Shown: positions 8,147 through 16,803, counted from the stretch's first letter. The stretch is DNA of 64,000 nt from Porphyromonadaceae bacterium FC4 (GCA_900120395.1 LT635553.1:912254-976253), one strand, 5' to 3'. Made by a program: numbers and translations. Notes: generated by a model from the sequence alone, not told the origin.

Positions 8147-8670
8147 TGAAGATAACCTGCCCCTACTGTGGAGAAGCGACATCTACTCAGGCGCCAAGCG
8201 TCTCTCAGGCAAAAGCCCTGAAAACAGTGTGTGCGCATTGCCACAAGCCTATAGCGGTATATTCACAACAAGCAGCCATGCAGATGCACCACGACCGGTC
8301 AATCCGTGCTGTGCTGATGGAGTCGAGTGATTTGGATAATCAGGGTGTGTACTTAAAGGTTGTCGAGAGTGATCTGGCGGACAGCCAGATACTGCCGGTG
8401 CCACTAGGGGAGTCTGTGCTTGGAAGATACAATAAGAATAGTCGAGCAGAACTCCAAGTGCTCACAGATGATGTGGACTTTGGACGAAATCAAGCCCGCC
8501 TATGGCTGACAAAGAAGGGAAGCATGACTATATCGGATAACGATAGTATTGCCGGGACCTATGTAAACGGCACTCTACTTGCCTCCGGGGATAGGATGAC
8601 GCTGCACGATGGCGATGTGCTGACCATGGGGGCAACGGTCCTTATCGTCCATTTAGATAAGATCAATTAG
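8143..8670 (+). CDS. Zinc-ribbon plus FHA-domain protein
   Basis: This 175-residue protein opens with a four-cysteine zinc ribbon (CPYCGEA at residue 6 and CAHCHKP near 31). It continues with a forkhead-associated domain: LGRYNKNS near 91, FGRNQARLWL near 116, then DSIAGTYVNGTLL and DGDVLTMGATVLIV. FHA domains bind phosphothreonine peptides. Here the usual S-R-x-H binding motif reads G-R-N-Q-A and the loop Asn before T-x-V-N-G is replaced, so phosphopeptide binding is uncertain. It is the last gene of the sufS run, overlapping rsmE by 4 bp. Similar zinc-ribbon/FHA proteins occur in Bacteroidetes. The partner is unknown. Confidence 0.75.
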   Translation: MMKITCPYCGEATSTQAPSVSQAKALKTVCAHCHKPIAVYSQQAAMQMHHDRSIRAVLMESSDLDNQGVYLKVVESDLADSQILPVPLGESVLGRYNKNSRAELQVLTDDVDFGRNQARLWLTKKGSMTISDNDSIAGTYVNGTLLASGDRMTLHDGDVLTMGATVLIVHLDKIN

Positions 8671-8716
8671 CCCGATACAACAGAGCCTGCCTGCACAAGT
8701 GCCCTAGGGAAGCAAT

Positions 8717-8974
8717 TTATTCCTCTATAGGAAACTGCTCTCTAAGCTTCTTACGCTTTTCCTTTCTCAGATTTCTATTGAAGAAAAAGCGGGCAATGTA
8801 TTGTCCTATCCTAATGACAATAGCGATGCCTGCCAAGGTGTAGAACCACGTCCGATCCTCGGGCGTGACAAAGAATACCACCATGGCGGCTATTGCCAAT
8901 AGTAGAAAAAGAACGGTGATTAGCGAGTAGGTCTGTCTAAAATCCATTTGTGGCTTTGGTCCAAAGTTTTTCAA
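8717..8974 (-). CDS. Small two-helix membrane protein, unknown function
   Basis: This 85-residue protein has two hydrophobic helices (about residues 17-36 and 43-60) and a strongly basic C-terminus (NRNLRKEKRKKLREQF). The positive-inside rule would put the tail in the cytoplasm. ATG at 8947 (MDFRQTYS) is an alternative start. It follows the glycosidase gene on the same strand with a 65-bp gap, so it may be the last gene of the rsmA-mgtE operon. I do not recognise the family. Confidence 0.6.
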   Translation of the reverse strand: MKNFGPKPQMDFRQTYSLITVLFLLLAIAAMVVFFVTPEDRTWFYTLAGIAIVIRIGQYIARFFFNRNLRKEKRKKLREQFPIEE

Positions 8975-9039
8975 TTGTATCCGGTAGTTCTCTCCTTCGG
9001 ATCTGCCCGATTGCTCCGATGAAATGGTGCAGCCTATAT

Positions 9040-10569
9040 CTACAAGACAGCATGAATATCTCGAGCAACAATGTGTTCGTGGTTGTACCGATCTACACGG
9101 GTAATGGTAAACGATACCTTGAACTTCTTCCCCAGATCCAGAGGTCGATACCTGGTGGCATTGGTGATGGCTGTTACATTTTCTGCTTGCAGGATATCTT
9201 TTAGCGAAGCTTTGCGCTTGTGGGTATATATGACGTAATAACGCGTCTCAAGTCCCGGTGGCATGGGCACGTCTCCCAACCAAACCAACTCTTGGTAGAG
9301 CTCTCCCTCAAGTAAGTGAGCCGACCGCTTGGGCTCAGGAAAGTTGTCTAGGTTATCAGGGTAGGGGGTAGGGGGTATGAGAGCAGGGTACTTCCAGTAG
9401 TTTTTTGAAATGGTGCTTCTGACTCCTTTGTAATCAATAAATAGATCATCAGCAGGCCATAAGACATTCCCATCCGAGATGTCCACGGCGATATTTAGCT
9501 TGGGAAGCAACTGCCTGTGATCCATCGTGCGACGAATAGACTGTCCAATGTAGTAGTGTGCGTTTTGGATGTTTTCGCCCCACCAATAAGCCAGCTCGGT
9601 ATAGTCTGCCAGCTTGTGCCCCATGTGCCAGTATAGCTGAGGGGCGATGTAGTCGACCCAGTGCATTTGATCCCACAGTAGGATGTCGGCATACAAGTCA
9701 TCATAGTTTTGGAGCCCGTTGGTCTTGGAGCCGGTCGGGTCACTTTTCTCATTGCGATAGATGCCAAACGGGCTGACTCCAAATCGCACATACGGTTTGA
9801 TACTCTTGACGGTCCGGTGCACTTGCTTGATGAGTAAGTTCACGTTTTCACGTCTGAAATCTCCTATTCCCAGTCCTCTAGTCTCTCCCATACGGCGATA
9901 GTCCTCTTGGTCAGGAAAAGGTACGCCGGCTTTTGGATAGGGGTAGAAGTAATCATCCATGTGCAGTCCATCAATATCGTATCGGCTGACAATATCTGCT
10001 ACGACCCGACAGGTATAGTCCCGAACGGATTGCAGTGCGGGGTTGAATAGTAGCAAGTCCTCATATTGCACAAACCATTCGGGGTGCTTATAGTAGGGAT
10101 GGTTTCTCGCAAGTGGTTGGGACCTGTTGGTCGATGCTCTATAGGGGTTGATCCAGGCATGCAGCTCCATACATCGCTGATGGCATTCGTCGATCATGAA
10201 AGCCAGTGGGTCCCAAAAAGGCTCCGGGCTGATCCCTTGCTGTTTGCTCAGGAAGCGACTCCAAGGCTCATATGGGGAATAGTACCAAGCGTCCGCCTCG
10301 CTGCGTACTTGAAAAAAGACAGCATTGACCCCCATCTCCTTGAGCTGGTCCAGCTTAGACCTGAAGAAGTTCTGGAGCTCCTCCGTTGTCATCTGTGCGT
10401 ATTGGTTGCGAAATACGGTAGGGATCCATGCAGCTCGCATCTCTACACGCCGGTGTACATACTCAGTCTTTGTCGCTTTCTCGGCATGTTTTTGGACAGT
10501 CGTCTTTTTAGATCCACAGCCTGTGACCACTAGCAGCACAGTCAGGGCGAAAAGGAGCTTGTGTTTCAT
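9040..10569 (-). CDS. Family 10-like glycosyl hydrolase lipoprotein (GHL10/DUF187)
   Basis: This 509-residue exported protein has a lipoprotein signal (MKHKLLFALTVLLVVTGCGS, lipobox Cys18). The catalytic-domain pattern of the GHL10 (DUF187) family follows: RAAWIPTVF near 45, LKEMGVNAVFFQVRSEADAW near 76, MELHAWINPYRAS near 133, and DIDGLHMDDYFYPYP near 198. The C-terminal part (VAPQLYWHMG, then a small beta domain) fits the family. Substrates in this family are poorly known and often thought to be cell-wall or complex glycans. The start ATG overlaps the mgtE stop by 4 bp, so it belongs to the rsmA-mgtE transcript. Confidence 0.85.
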   Translation of the reverse strand: MKHKLLFALTVLLVVTGCGSKKTTVQKHAEKATKTEYVHRRVEMRAAWIPTVFRNQYAQMTTEELQNFFRSKLDQLKEMGVNAVFFQVRSEADAWYYSPYEPWSRFLSKQQGISPEPFWDPLAFMIDECHQRCMELHAWINPYRASTNRSQPLARNHPYYKHPEWFVQYEDLLLFNPALQSVRDYTCRVVADIVSRYDIDGLHMDDYFYPYPKAGVPFPDQEDYRRMGETRGLGIGDFRRENVNLLIKQVHRTVKSIKPYVRFGVSPFGIYRNEKSDPTGSKTNGLQNYDDLYADILLWDQMHWVDYIAPQLYWHMGHKLADYTELAYWWGENIQNAHYYIGQSIRRTMDHRQLLPKLNIAVDISDGNVLWPADDLFIDYKGVRSTISKNYWKYPALIPPTPYPDNLDNFPEPKRSAHLLEGELYQELVWLGDVPMPPGLETRYYVIYTHKRKASLKDILQAENVTAITNATRYRPLDLGKKFKVSFTITRVDRYNHEHIVARDIHAVL

Positions 10570-11924
10570 TTCAGAAGAGCGAAAAATAGTTGAGTAATGC
10601 TCATGTAGATAAACATCCCGACAAGGTCGTTGGTGATGGTGATAAATGGACCGGTTGCACGAGCCGGATCCATTTTGAGTTTATTCAGAGTGAGCGGTAC
10701 CAGTGTGCCAAATATGCTCGCAAAGAGTACCACTGTGAACAGACTAATGGATACACTCGCCATGATCACTAGGTCACGGATGTAGAAGTAGTTGTACACA
10801 AAGACCACAAGCGCAATGATGCTGGCATTGATAAGGGCAACAGCCAGCTCCTTGACGATCAGCTGTAGAGTCTTGCCGGGGCGTAGCGAATTGCTTGCTA
10901 AGTCTTGCACAATGATAGCAGAGGACTGCATCCCTACGTTACCTCCTGTCCCTCCTATCAGTGGGATGAAGATGGAAAGAGCAGGGAGCTGGGCAAAGAC
11001 ACTGTCGTACTGTCCGAGTAGTACCGAGTTGAATATTCCACCTGCCATACCTATGAGCAGCCATGGTAGGCGAGCTCCGGTTTGTCGAAAGACGGAGTCA
11101 GAGCTTTCGATATCTTGAGAAAGACCGGATGCGAGCTGATAGTCTTTCTCATGCTGTTCGCGCATCTCATCGACCACGTCGTCTACGGTGATGACGCCTA
11201 CCAGTCTTCCGATGGAGTCAACTACCGGTATGGCCACCAGGTCGTATCGGTCAAAAGCATTGATGACCTCCTCGATGGTATCACTTACATGCAGCAGCAC
11301 CGGGTCACGCTCCATGACATTCCTGACTCTGTTGACGGAGGGGTTGGTGATTACCTTTTTGATCGGCAGGGTCCCCACCAGCTTATTGTCGTCATCGACC
11401 ACATAGATATAGTACAGTTCGTCCAGGTCCTCTGCCTGAGAGCGCATCTCATCCACGCACTTGGGCATGGACCAGTTCTCATTGATGGCGACCATCTCTT
11501 TCCGCATCACACCACCGGCAGTATCCTCGTCGTAGTGGAGGAGGTCGATGATGTCTCCCGCTTGCTCCACATCATCCACCAGGGAGAGGATGGACTCCTG
11601 CTGATCTTCATCCAGGTCGCGGATGAGCTCTGCCGCATCATCCGTATCCATGTTCGACAGGAGCTTCGTCGCAATATCCTCGTCAGATATGTGCTGCAGG
11701 ATGTTTTGCTGGTCGTCGTCATCGAGCTCTAGGAGTACGTCTGCTGCCGTCTCATTCGGCAGCAGCTGATGCAGGTAGATGGCATCATCAGTGCTTGATT
11801 TCTCCAGCAGTTCGGCAAGGTCGGTCGCATGCAGGGTAGGGATGATCTTCTCCAGCTCTTCGGTATTCCTACTCTTGACCAGCGACGCTATCTTATCTAT
11901 TCCTTTATACTTTTGCTCCATCAT
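10566..11924 (-). CDS. mgtE: MgtE-family magnesium transporter
   Basis: MgtE is a gated inner-membrane Mg2+ channel/transporter. The 452-residue protein has the standard order: an alpha-helical N domain rich in acidic residues (to about 130), two CBS domains (about 135-255), and five transmembrane helices. It carries the signature PLIGGTGGNVGMQSSAIIVQ near 325-345 and a conserved PLTLNKLKMDPARATGP near 412. The length matches the family. Cytoplasmic Mg2+ binding by the N and CBS domains is known to close the pore, so it regulates itself. It overlaps rsmA upstream and the glycosidase downstream by 4 bp each. Confidence 0.95.
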   Translation of the reverse strand: MMEQKYKGIDKIASLVKSRNTEELEKIIPTLHATDLAELLEKSSTDDAIYLHQLLPNETAADVLLELDDDDQQNILQHISDEDIATKLLSNMDTDDAAELIRDLDEDQQESILSLVDDVEQAGDIIDLLHYDEDTAGGVMRKEMVAINENWSMPKCVDEMRSQAEDLDELYYIYVVDDDNKLVGTLPIKKVITNPSVNRVRNVMERDPVLLHVSDTIEEVINAFDRYDLVAIPVVDSIGRLVGVITVDDVVDEMREQHEKDYQLASGLSQDIESSDSVFRQTGARLPWLLIGMAGGIFNSVLLGQYDSVFAQLPALSIFIPLIGGTGGNVGMQSSAIIVQDLASNSLRPGKTLQLIVKELAVALINASIIALVVFVYNYFYIRDLVIMASVSISLFTVVLFASIFGTLVPLTLNKLKMDPARATGPFITITNDLVGMFIYMSITQLFFALLK

Positions 11925-12709
11925 TCTTCTTTTGCTTGGTTGACCGCATTGGTCAGTGTCACAAAGTCCTCTACCCCCAGCTGCTCCGGTCTCAGCCCCA
12001 TGAGGTGGTCCACCTCTCCGGGCAGCACCACCTTCCCCACAAGCGGCTTGAGCGAGTTGCGGAGTGTCTTTCTCCTCTGGTTGAACGTTGTCTTCACCAC
12101 AGTCTTGAATAAAAGCTCATCACAGCCTAGCTCTTTTCGGTCGTTCCGGATGAGCCGGATCACGCCACTCTTCACCTTTGGAGGAGGGCTAAAGACCCCT
12201 GGCTCCACCGTGAAGAGGTACTCTACATCATACCATGCCTGGAGCAGCACACTCAGTATCCCATACTCTTTGCTTCCGGGAGGCGACGCCAGGCGTCTGG
12301 CTACTTCACGCTGCAGCATACCACCGGCAACGGGGATCAGCTCCTTGTAGTCCAAAATCTTGAAGAAGATCTGCGACGAGATATTGTAGGGGTAGTTGCC
12401 GATGACCATAAAAGGTTGCTCGGGACCAAATACTTCCGACAAGTTTAGTCTCAGAAAGTCGTCGTGAATAATGCTTGCCCTGAGGTCCGGAAAGGCAGCG
12501 CGTAGATAGTCTACAGACTCGTCATCAAGCTCGACTACTTTCACCTGCCGGTGCTCCTCCAGTAGGTACTTCGTCAGTACGCCCATACCCGGACCAACCT
12601 CTAAAACAGGGTGGTCAAAGCCTGAGATGATGTGTGCGATCCGCTCAGCGATACCTTCGTCCCGAAGGAAGTGTTGACCTAGTGCTTTTTTGGCGTGTAC
12701 CGGATTCAT
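11921..12709 (-). CDS. rsmA: 16S rRNA dimethyladenosine transferase RsmA (KsgA)
   Basis: RsmA makes N6,N6-dimethyladenosine at A1518 and A1519 of 16S rRNA late in 30S assembly. I chose ATG 12709 (MNPVHAKKALGQHFLRD), which gives 262 residues, the usual size. Upstream in-frame codons do not resemble the family and lie across the promoter. SAM-binding motif I is VLEVGPGMGVLTKYL near 37, the catalytic motif is IGNYPYNISSQI near 104, and the C-terminus has FNQRRKTLRNSL. It is the first gene of the rsmA-mgtE-glycosidase operon, with 4-bp overlaps. Confidence 0.95.
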   Translation of the reverse strand: MNPVHAKKALGQHFLRDEGIAERIAHIISGFDHPVLEVGPGMGVLTKYLLEEHRQVKVVELDDESVDYLRAAFPDLRASIIHDDFLRLNLSEVFGPEQPFMVIGNYPYNISSQIFFKILDYKELIPVAGGMLQREVARRLASPPGSKEYGILSVLLQAWYDVEYLFTVEPGVFSPPPKVKSGVIRLIRNDRKELGCDELLFKTVVKTTFNQRRKTLRNSLKPLVGKVVLPGEVDHLMGLRPEQLGVEDFVTLTNAVNQAKEE

Positions 12710-12756
12710 GGGTTTGAGTTCTTGTTTTTGTCTATAAGGAAGTCCACGAAATGTGG

Positions 12757-12793
12757 TACTTTTGCAAATATAGCTGTGACAAGCTGGTGCAAA
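12757..12793. promoter_or_regulatory. Abutting divergent -7 boxes for rsmA and the YbhN-type gene
   Basis: On the minus strand TATATTTG (12772 to 12765) lies 17 bases from TTTG (12793 to 12790), a Bacteroidetes-type promoter about 50 bases before rsmA. On the plus strand TACTTTTG (12757-12764) is a -7 box about 115 bases before the YbhN-type gene, though its -33 element is weak. The two -7 boxes touch end to end in TTTGCAAA. Confidence 0.5.
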
Positions 12794-12883
12794 CTTACCA
12801 AAAATGGATGGGAAAGCCGGATAACTATAGGTCATACTTGTCTGTTCGGTACTAACAAAAAAAGACTAAGTCATATTTTACAT

Positions 12884-13879
12884 ATGAAGCTAACGCTCAA
12901 AGGTACGCTCAAAGTAACTCTACCCTTGCTTGTAGGAGCACTGATCCTTTGGTTCTTGTACCGAAATATAGACGTTGACAGACTGCTTCACACCCTTAGG
13001 GCGGACTCCAAGTGGTGGGTCATCGTTGTCGCTTCCCTCTTTGGGACGATTGGCAATACCTTCCGGGGGCTTAGATGGGATATCATGCTTCGCCAGTTGG
13101 ATCCTCCGGTCAAGACCTTGACTAATTCGATCCTTACAACTCAAGGAACCTATGCGGTCAACATGGTTCTGCCTCGGTTGGGGGAGATATGGCGCTGTGG
13201 AACCATGAAATTATATACAGGGCTGTCCTTTTCCAAATTATTTGGTACCGTAGTTATGGACCGAGCTTTGGATATCCTTGTCGGCGTTGTATTAGCCATT
13301 AGTGCAGCGTTGCTCAACTATCCCTTTTTCTACACCTTCTTTCGCGACAACCCCGACTTTATTGAGCGAGTCGAGACTTTTTCCGGGTCAACTACTTTCT
13401 GGATCCTTCTTGCTGTATTCCTAGTCGTTTTGGTTGTAGGGATTGTCTTGCTGAGACGATTCGGTTTTTGGGAGAAGTTCATGCATAACCTTAGAGATAT
13501 ATGGAGCGGGGTGCAGACTGTTTTTACGCTCAATAGGCGATGGAGTTTTCTCCTCTACACGGTGCTTATTTGGGTTAGCTACTTCCTACAGTTTTATCTG
13601 ACCTTTTATGCTTTTAGCTTTATGGCAGGTCTTGGTTGGGAAGTAGCCTTGATGGCATTTGTGCTGATTACGTTCTCTATGGTGGCGCCCGTTCAGGCAG
13701 GACTTGGCGCATGGCACTTCATGGTCATCTATACGCTTGTCTTCTTCGGTATTGGTCGTGATGATGCCGGCTCTTTTGCGTTGATCGTCCACACCTTTCA
13801 GACGCTTTGGACCACCCTGGTAGGGCTCCTCTGTATCGCCGTACTCTCGCTCTACAATCGATCCGCTGCCGCTAAGTGA
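12884..13879 (+). CDS. YbhN/AglD-type polytopic membrane protein (LPG synthase TM-domain family)
   Basis: This 331-residue integral membrane protein has about eight hydrophobic helices and resembles the flippase-like domain of lysylphosphatidylglycerol synthases (YbhN/UPF0104 family). Typical features are FLYRNIDVDRLLHTLR near 22, TFRGLRWDIMLRQL near 62, a VNMVLPRLGEIWRCGTMKLY block near 92-110, and VMDRALDILVG near 125. There is no lysyl-transferase domain, so it does not itself modify phosphatidylglycerol. The substrate is unknown. I chose ATG 12884 (MKLTLKGTLK); the 63 in-frame codons before it cross the promoter. The stop overlaps the queG start (GTGA). Confidence 0.8.
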   Translation: MKLTLKGTLKVTLPLLVGALILWFLYRNIDVDRLLHTLRADSKWWVIVVASLFGTIGNTFRGLRWDIMLRQLDPPVKTLTNSILTTQGTYAVNMVLPRLGEIWRCGTMKLYTGLSFSKLFGTVVMDRALDILVGVVLAISAALLNYPFFYTFFRDNPDFIERVETFSGSTTFWILLAVFLVVLVVGIVLLRRFGFWEKFMHNLRDIWSGVQTVFTLNRRWSFLLYTVLIWVSYFLQFYLTFYAFSFMAGLGWEVALMAFVLITFSMVAPVQAGLGAWHFMVIYTLVFFGIGRDDAGSFALIVHTFQTLWTTLVGLLCIAVLSLYNRSAAAK

Positions 13880-14796
13880 CGACGACCGACCGGATACTTC
13901 GCCTGGCAAAAGAGCTCGGTGCAGATGCTGTGGGCGTGTCACGTCTGGGACCGGTGGCATCCGACCATAGTAGGCTGTACGAGCAGTGGATCAATAGTGG
14001 CAAAAACGGCAAAATGGCGTATCTCTCTCGAAACAATGCGCTGAGGTTTCACCCCGGTGACGACATCCTCCCCGGAGCCCGGTCGGTCATCATCGTGGCA
14101 CTCAGCTACTACCCCCGGGAGCTGCAAGACCCGCAGGCACCCCGGGTCTCAAAGTATGCCTACGGCACCGACTACCACACGGTCATGAGGCGGTATCTGA
14201 CTACTCTCGGAAACCTAATTCACCGGGACATTGAGGGGCATGCCTACCGGGCGATAGTGGACACCGTCCCATTCCTGGAGCGGTACTGGGCGGAGGTGGC
14301 AGGGGTAGGGTTCATCGGACGCAATCACAACCTGATTGTCCCCGGAGTGGGGAGCTACGTCTTTCTGGGCGAGCTGCTGACCACCCTGTCGCTCGAACCG
14401 ACCGGCCCGAGCCGGCACTATTCATGCGGAGCTTGTTCGCGCTGTGTCGAGAACTGCCCCACCCGGGCACTGACCGCCCAAGGGCTGGATGCGAGGCGGT
14501 GTATCAGCTACCTGACGATCGAGCACCGAGGTCCGATCCCCGAGGAGCTGGCAGAGAGGTTTGAGCGACGTTTCTATGGCTGCGACACCTGCCAGGATGT
14601 CTGCCCGTACAATCACCGCTCCACTGTACAGCGACTCTTCCCTCCGTCCGATGCCGTCCTCCGACTGACGGCGCATGATCTCCGCTGCTTCACCCGGGAG
14701 ACCTACGACAGGCTGACCCGCGACAGTGCCATCTCCCGAGCCAAGTGCCCGGAGCTGAAGCGCAACGCCGAGATTTTCTTGAAGAACAATCCCTAA
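13876..14796 (+). CDS. queG: Epoxyqueuosine reductase QueG
   Basis: QueG reduces epoxyqueuosine to queuosine in tRNA using cobalamin and two 4Fe-4S clusters. The 306-residue protein has an N-terminal cobalamin-binding region (MAYLSRN...RFHPGDDILPGARSV) and two ferredoxin-like motifs, CGACSRCVENCPTRAL near 185 and CDTCQDVCPYNH near 235. GTG at 13876 is the start, overlapping the previous stop by 4 bp. The C-terminal HEAT-like region of longer homologues is absent, which is common. The gene looks richer in G+C than its neighbours by eye. cobO, elsewhere in the window, belongs to corrinoid metabolism. Confidence 0.93.
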   Translation: MTTTDRILRLAKELGADAVGVSRLGPVASDHSRLYEQWINSGKNGKMAYLSRNNALRFHPGDDILPGARSVIIVALSYYPRELQDPQAPRVSKYAYGTDYHTVMRRYLTTLGNLIHRDIEGHAYRAIVDTVPFLERYWAEVAGVGFIGRNHNLIVPGVGSYVFLGELLTTLSLEPTGPSRHYSCGACSRCVENCPTRALTAQGLDARRCISYLTIEHRGPIPEELAERFERRFYGCDTCQDVCPYNHRSTVQRLFPPSDAVLRLTAHDLRCFTRETYDRLTRDSAISRAKCPELKRNAEIFLKNNP

Positions 14797-14879
14797 TCCT
14801 TCCGCCAAGTCTTTCTTCCTCCCTGCCATTTCCAGGAATGAAGTGTACCCACTTTTGTAGAGGTTACGGGCTATAAATC

Positions 14880-14918
14880 ATTTCGCAATGTGAAATAAAA
14901 AATCTCACATTGCGAAAT
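14880..14918. repeat. 14-bp perfect inverted repeat between convergent genes
   Basis: ATTTCGCAATGTGA (14880-14893) and its complement (14905-14918) flank an 11-base AT-rich loop. Each arm with its inner flank makes an imperfect palindrome, ATTTCGCAATGTGAAAT, which looks like a paired protein-binding site. There is no U-run on either strand, so a simple intrinsic terminator is less likely. It lies between queG and the SGNH hydrolase, which are convergent. Confidence 0.6.
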
Positions 14919-14975
14919 AAACATTAGACCTGGGGGAAACCACCCCTACCAGTTGATTGTGTTGGTCAAGCCGAT

Positions 14976-15761
14976 CTACTTATTATTGACTGCTTCAATG
15001 AGTTTTGGCTTGAGTGCATCCGTCCAGATTTTGTATCCTTTGGCATTCATATGCAGCCTGTCCTCAACCCAAATGTCTTGTCGGATATTCTCGGGATTGA
15101 GTTTGTCATTTTCCGGATGGCTGTACATTAGAGTAGGGATGTCAAGGTACTCCACACCCTCAGTAATGGAGGCAAAATCATGGAATAGCTGATTTACTCT
15201 GACCTGCATGGGGAGTAAATGACCTCTTGCGGGCGAAGGCTTCATGCCAATGAGGAAAATCGGAACATCAGCATACTCAGTCTGTAGTTTAGAAATAAAG
15301 ACTCTGAATAGGTCAATGATCTCAAGTGCTGTTATGTCGTCTTTACCTCCTGTGATGTCATTTTCGCAATAAAGTACAATTGCTCGAGGATTGTAATCCC
15401 TTGCAATCACGTCGTAGTTGTAGATCATGTCGCGTATAGCTGATCCTCCATAAGAGCGGCGAATAATATTGAGTGGAGCCATGTCATCATAGATGGTAGA
15501 CCACATGTTGATCGATGAGCTTCCCAAGAAGAGTACATCACAATCCTTGGACTCGAGATCTATGTTTTCCTGGAAGTAGCGCTTGATGTCTTTGTCATAG
15601 CGTGTGATGAACTTGTGGCTGTCCAGTCTGTCAACCGTTATTGTGGCGTGCGTACGTACCTGTTGATCTTGAGCAACCGCTTTGATGGACGTGAATGTGC
15701 AGAGCAAAAGACTCAGTACGAGTGTATACGTTGCAACCGGCTTGGAATGTAAGTGTTTCAT
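14976..15761 (-). CDS. Exported SGNH/GDSL-family hydrolase
   Basis: This 261-residue protein has an N-terminal signal peptide (hydrophobic VATYTLVLSLLLCTFTSIKA, cleavage near AVA-Q). SGNH blocks follow: VLFLGSSSINMWS with the Ser nucleophile near residue 80, RSYGGSAIRDM with the block II Gly, YCENDITGGKD with the block III Asn, and EDRLHMNAKGYKIW with the Asp-x-x-His pair near 243. Members are esterases or lipases of the cell envelope; the substrate is unknown. It stands alone on its strand, convergent with queG and divergent from tsaC. Confidence 0.85.
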   Translation of the reverse strand: MKHLHSKPVATYTLVLSLLLCTFTSIKAVAQDQQVRTHATITVDRLDSHKFITRYDKDIKRYFQENIDLESKDCDVLFLGSSSINMWSTIYDDMAPLNIIRRSYGGSAIRDMIYNYDVIARDYNPRAIVLYCENDITGGKDDITALEIIDLFRVFISKLQTEYADVPIFLIGMKPSPARGHLLPMQVRVNQLFHDFASITEGVEYLDIPTLMYSHPENDKLNPENIRQDIWVEDRLHMNAKGYKIWTDALKPKLIEAVNNK

Positions 15762-15927
15762 GAAGTTAGAAGTGATAAAAGTGTTTTTTTAGTTTGAATA
15801 TAGGTTTACGAGTTGTCAGTGCTACGCAATATAAATAAAAACATGTACTGCGACAAGACTTTTCTTGCTATAAATGCAAGAAAAGGTTTTAGAAAAACTT
15901 ATGCTATTGTCACCTTTAGAGGAGTCC
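15762..15927. other. Upstream region of the SGNH gene, with a hairpin
   Basis: This AT-rich region has a 10-bp perfect inverted repeat, CTTTTCTTGC at 15859-15868 and its complement at 15876-15885, around a 7-base loop. It sits in the upstream region of the SGNH gene and may be an operator or a weak terminator. No gene is visible. Confidence 0.45.
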
Positions 15928-16018
15928 AAAAGTTTCACGGATAGTAGCGAAAGGTTTCCAGTAGGAAAGAAAATGATTTGACGGATAGAGGCGAACTCTT
16001 TCCAGTAGGAAATTTTTT
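15928..16018 (+). repeat. Interspersed 44-bp-unit dimer repeat, copy 2
   Basis: It starts AAAAGTTTCACGGATAG and ends CCAGTAGGAAATTTTTT, so the left end is roughly the inverse complement of the right end. The second hairpin is damaged (CTTTCCAGTAGGAAAT). It lies between the divergent SGNH and tsaC genes. Confidence 0.9.
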
Positions 16019-16091
16019 GCCACCAAGAAACTTTCTTTTCTGAACTAATAGCTCTACAGTTTTTGACATCTCCTGAATGCAGTGGAAAGGG

Positions 16092-16126
16092 TTGGTTGTG
16101 GATCCAGTAAAATGATGTTATCTTTG
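16092..16126 (+). promoter_or_regulatory. Promoter of the tsaC-clcA-fmt-GH110 operon
   Basis: The -7 box TATCTTTG is at 16119-16126, and TTG at 16096-16098 lies 20 bases upstream, the Bacteroidetes primary sigma pattern. This predicts a leader of about 70-75 bases before the tsaC ATG at 16207 and supports that start over the in-frame codon at 16156. Confidence 0.65.
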
Positions 16127-16206
16127 GGTTCTAATCGGTGCGATTGTCTTAAATCGTGACGTTTTTTGTTTATTTTTACGTCCAGTATATCGTTTTTGCC
16201 AGCGTC

Positions 16207-16803
16207 ATGAAAAGAAAAGAGGAACTGAAATCACCCAGGTATGAGCTTGATGATTTGAATGAAGCACTCCGTACCCTCAAAGCAGGAGGACTAATCCTCT
16301 ATCCAACGGATACCATATGGGGGATCGGCTGTGATGCTACCAATGCTGAGGCTGTCTCTCGGGTATTTGAGCTGAAGCGGCGCGACGATGCCAAGGCACT
16401 GATCAGCATCGTGCAGACCAATGCGATACTTCCTCTCCTGATGACCAAAGTACCCCCTGTGGCATACGACCTGATCGACGCTGCTATCCAGCCACTGACC
16501 ATCATCTACCCCGATGTGCACGGACTGGCTCCCAACCTTTTGGCAGAAGATGGGAGTGCCGGTATAAGGGTGGTGGATGAACTATTCTGTAACAAACTAT
16601 GTGAGCGTTTCCGAAACCCCATCGTTAGTACAAGTGCTAATATCTCCGGAGAGCCCTCGCCGGCTAGCTTTAGGGAGATCAGTGACGAGATCAAGAATGG
16701 GGTGGACTATATCGTGCAGTACAGGCAAAATGAGCGGACGCCACACGTGGCATCCAATATCATCAAGCTGGAGGTAGATGGCGCATTTAAGCTAATAAGA
16801 TGA
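16207..16803 (+). CDS. tsaC: Threonylcarbamoyl-AMP synthase (TsaC/YrdC/Sua5 family)
   Basis: It makes threonylcarbamoyl-AMP from Thr, bicarbonate and ATP for the t6A37 modification of ANN-decoding tRNAs. From ATG 16207 (MKRKEELKSPRYEL) it is 198 residues, the short TsaC form without the C-terminal Sua5 domain. Conserved segments are LILYPTDTIWGIGCDATN near 33, LKRRDDAKALISIV near 59, and IVSTSANISGEPSPASF near 140. It is the first gene of an operon; its stop overlaps the clcA start by 4 bp (ATGA). Confidence 0.93.
   Translation: MKRKEELKSPRYELDDLNEALRTLKAGGLILYPTDTIWGIGCDATNAEAVSRVFELKRRDDAKALISIVQTNAILPLLMTKVPPVAYDLIDAAIQPLTIIYPDVHGLAPNLLAEDGSAGIRVVDELFCNKLCERFRNPIVSTSANISGEPSPASFREISDEIKNGVDYIVQYRQNERTPHVASNIIKLEVDGAFKLIR

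Noticed and set aside
11082-11732. 216-codon plus-strand reading frame
   Set aside because: It is an antisense shadow of mgtE, rich in Asp/His/Val from the complementary acidic codons.
13586-14127. Minus-strand ORFs opposite the YbhN-type gene and queG
   Set aside because: Shadows of G+C-rich coding sequence on the plus strand; no conserved motif.
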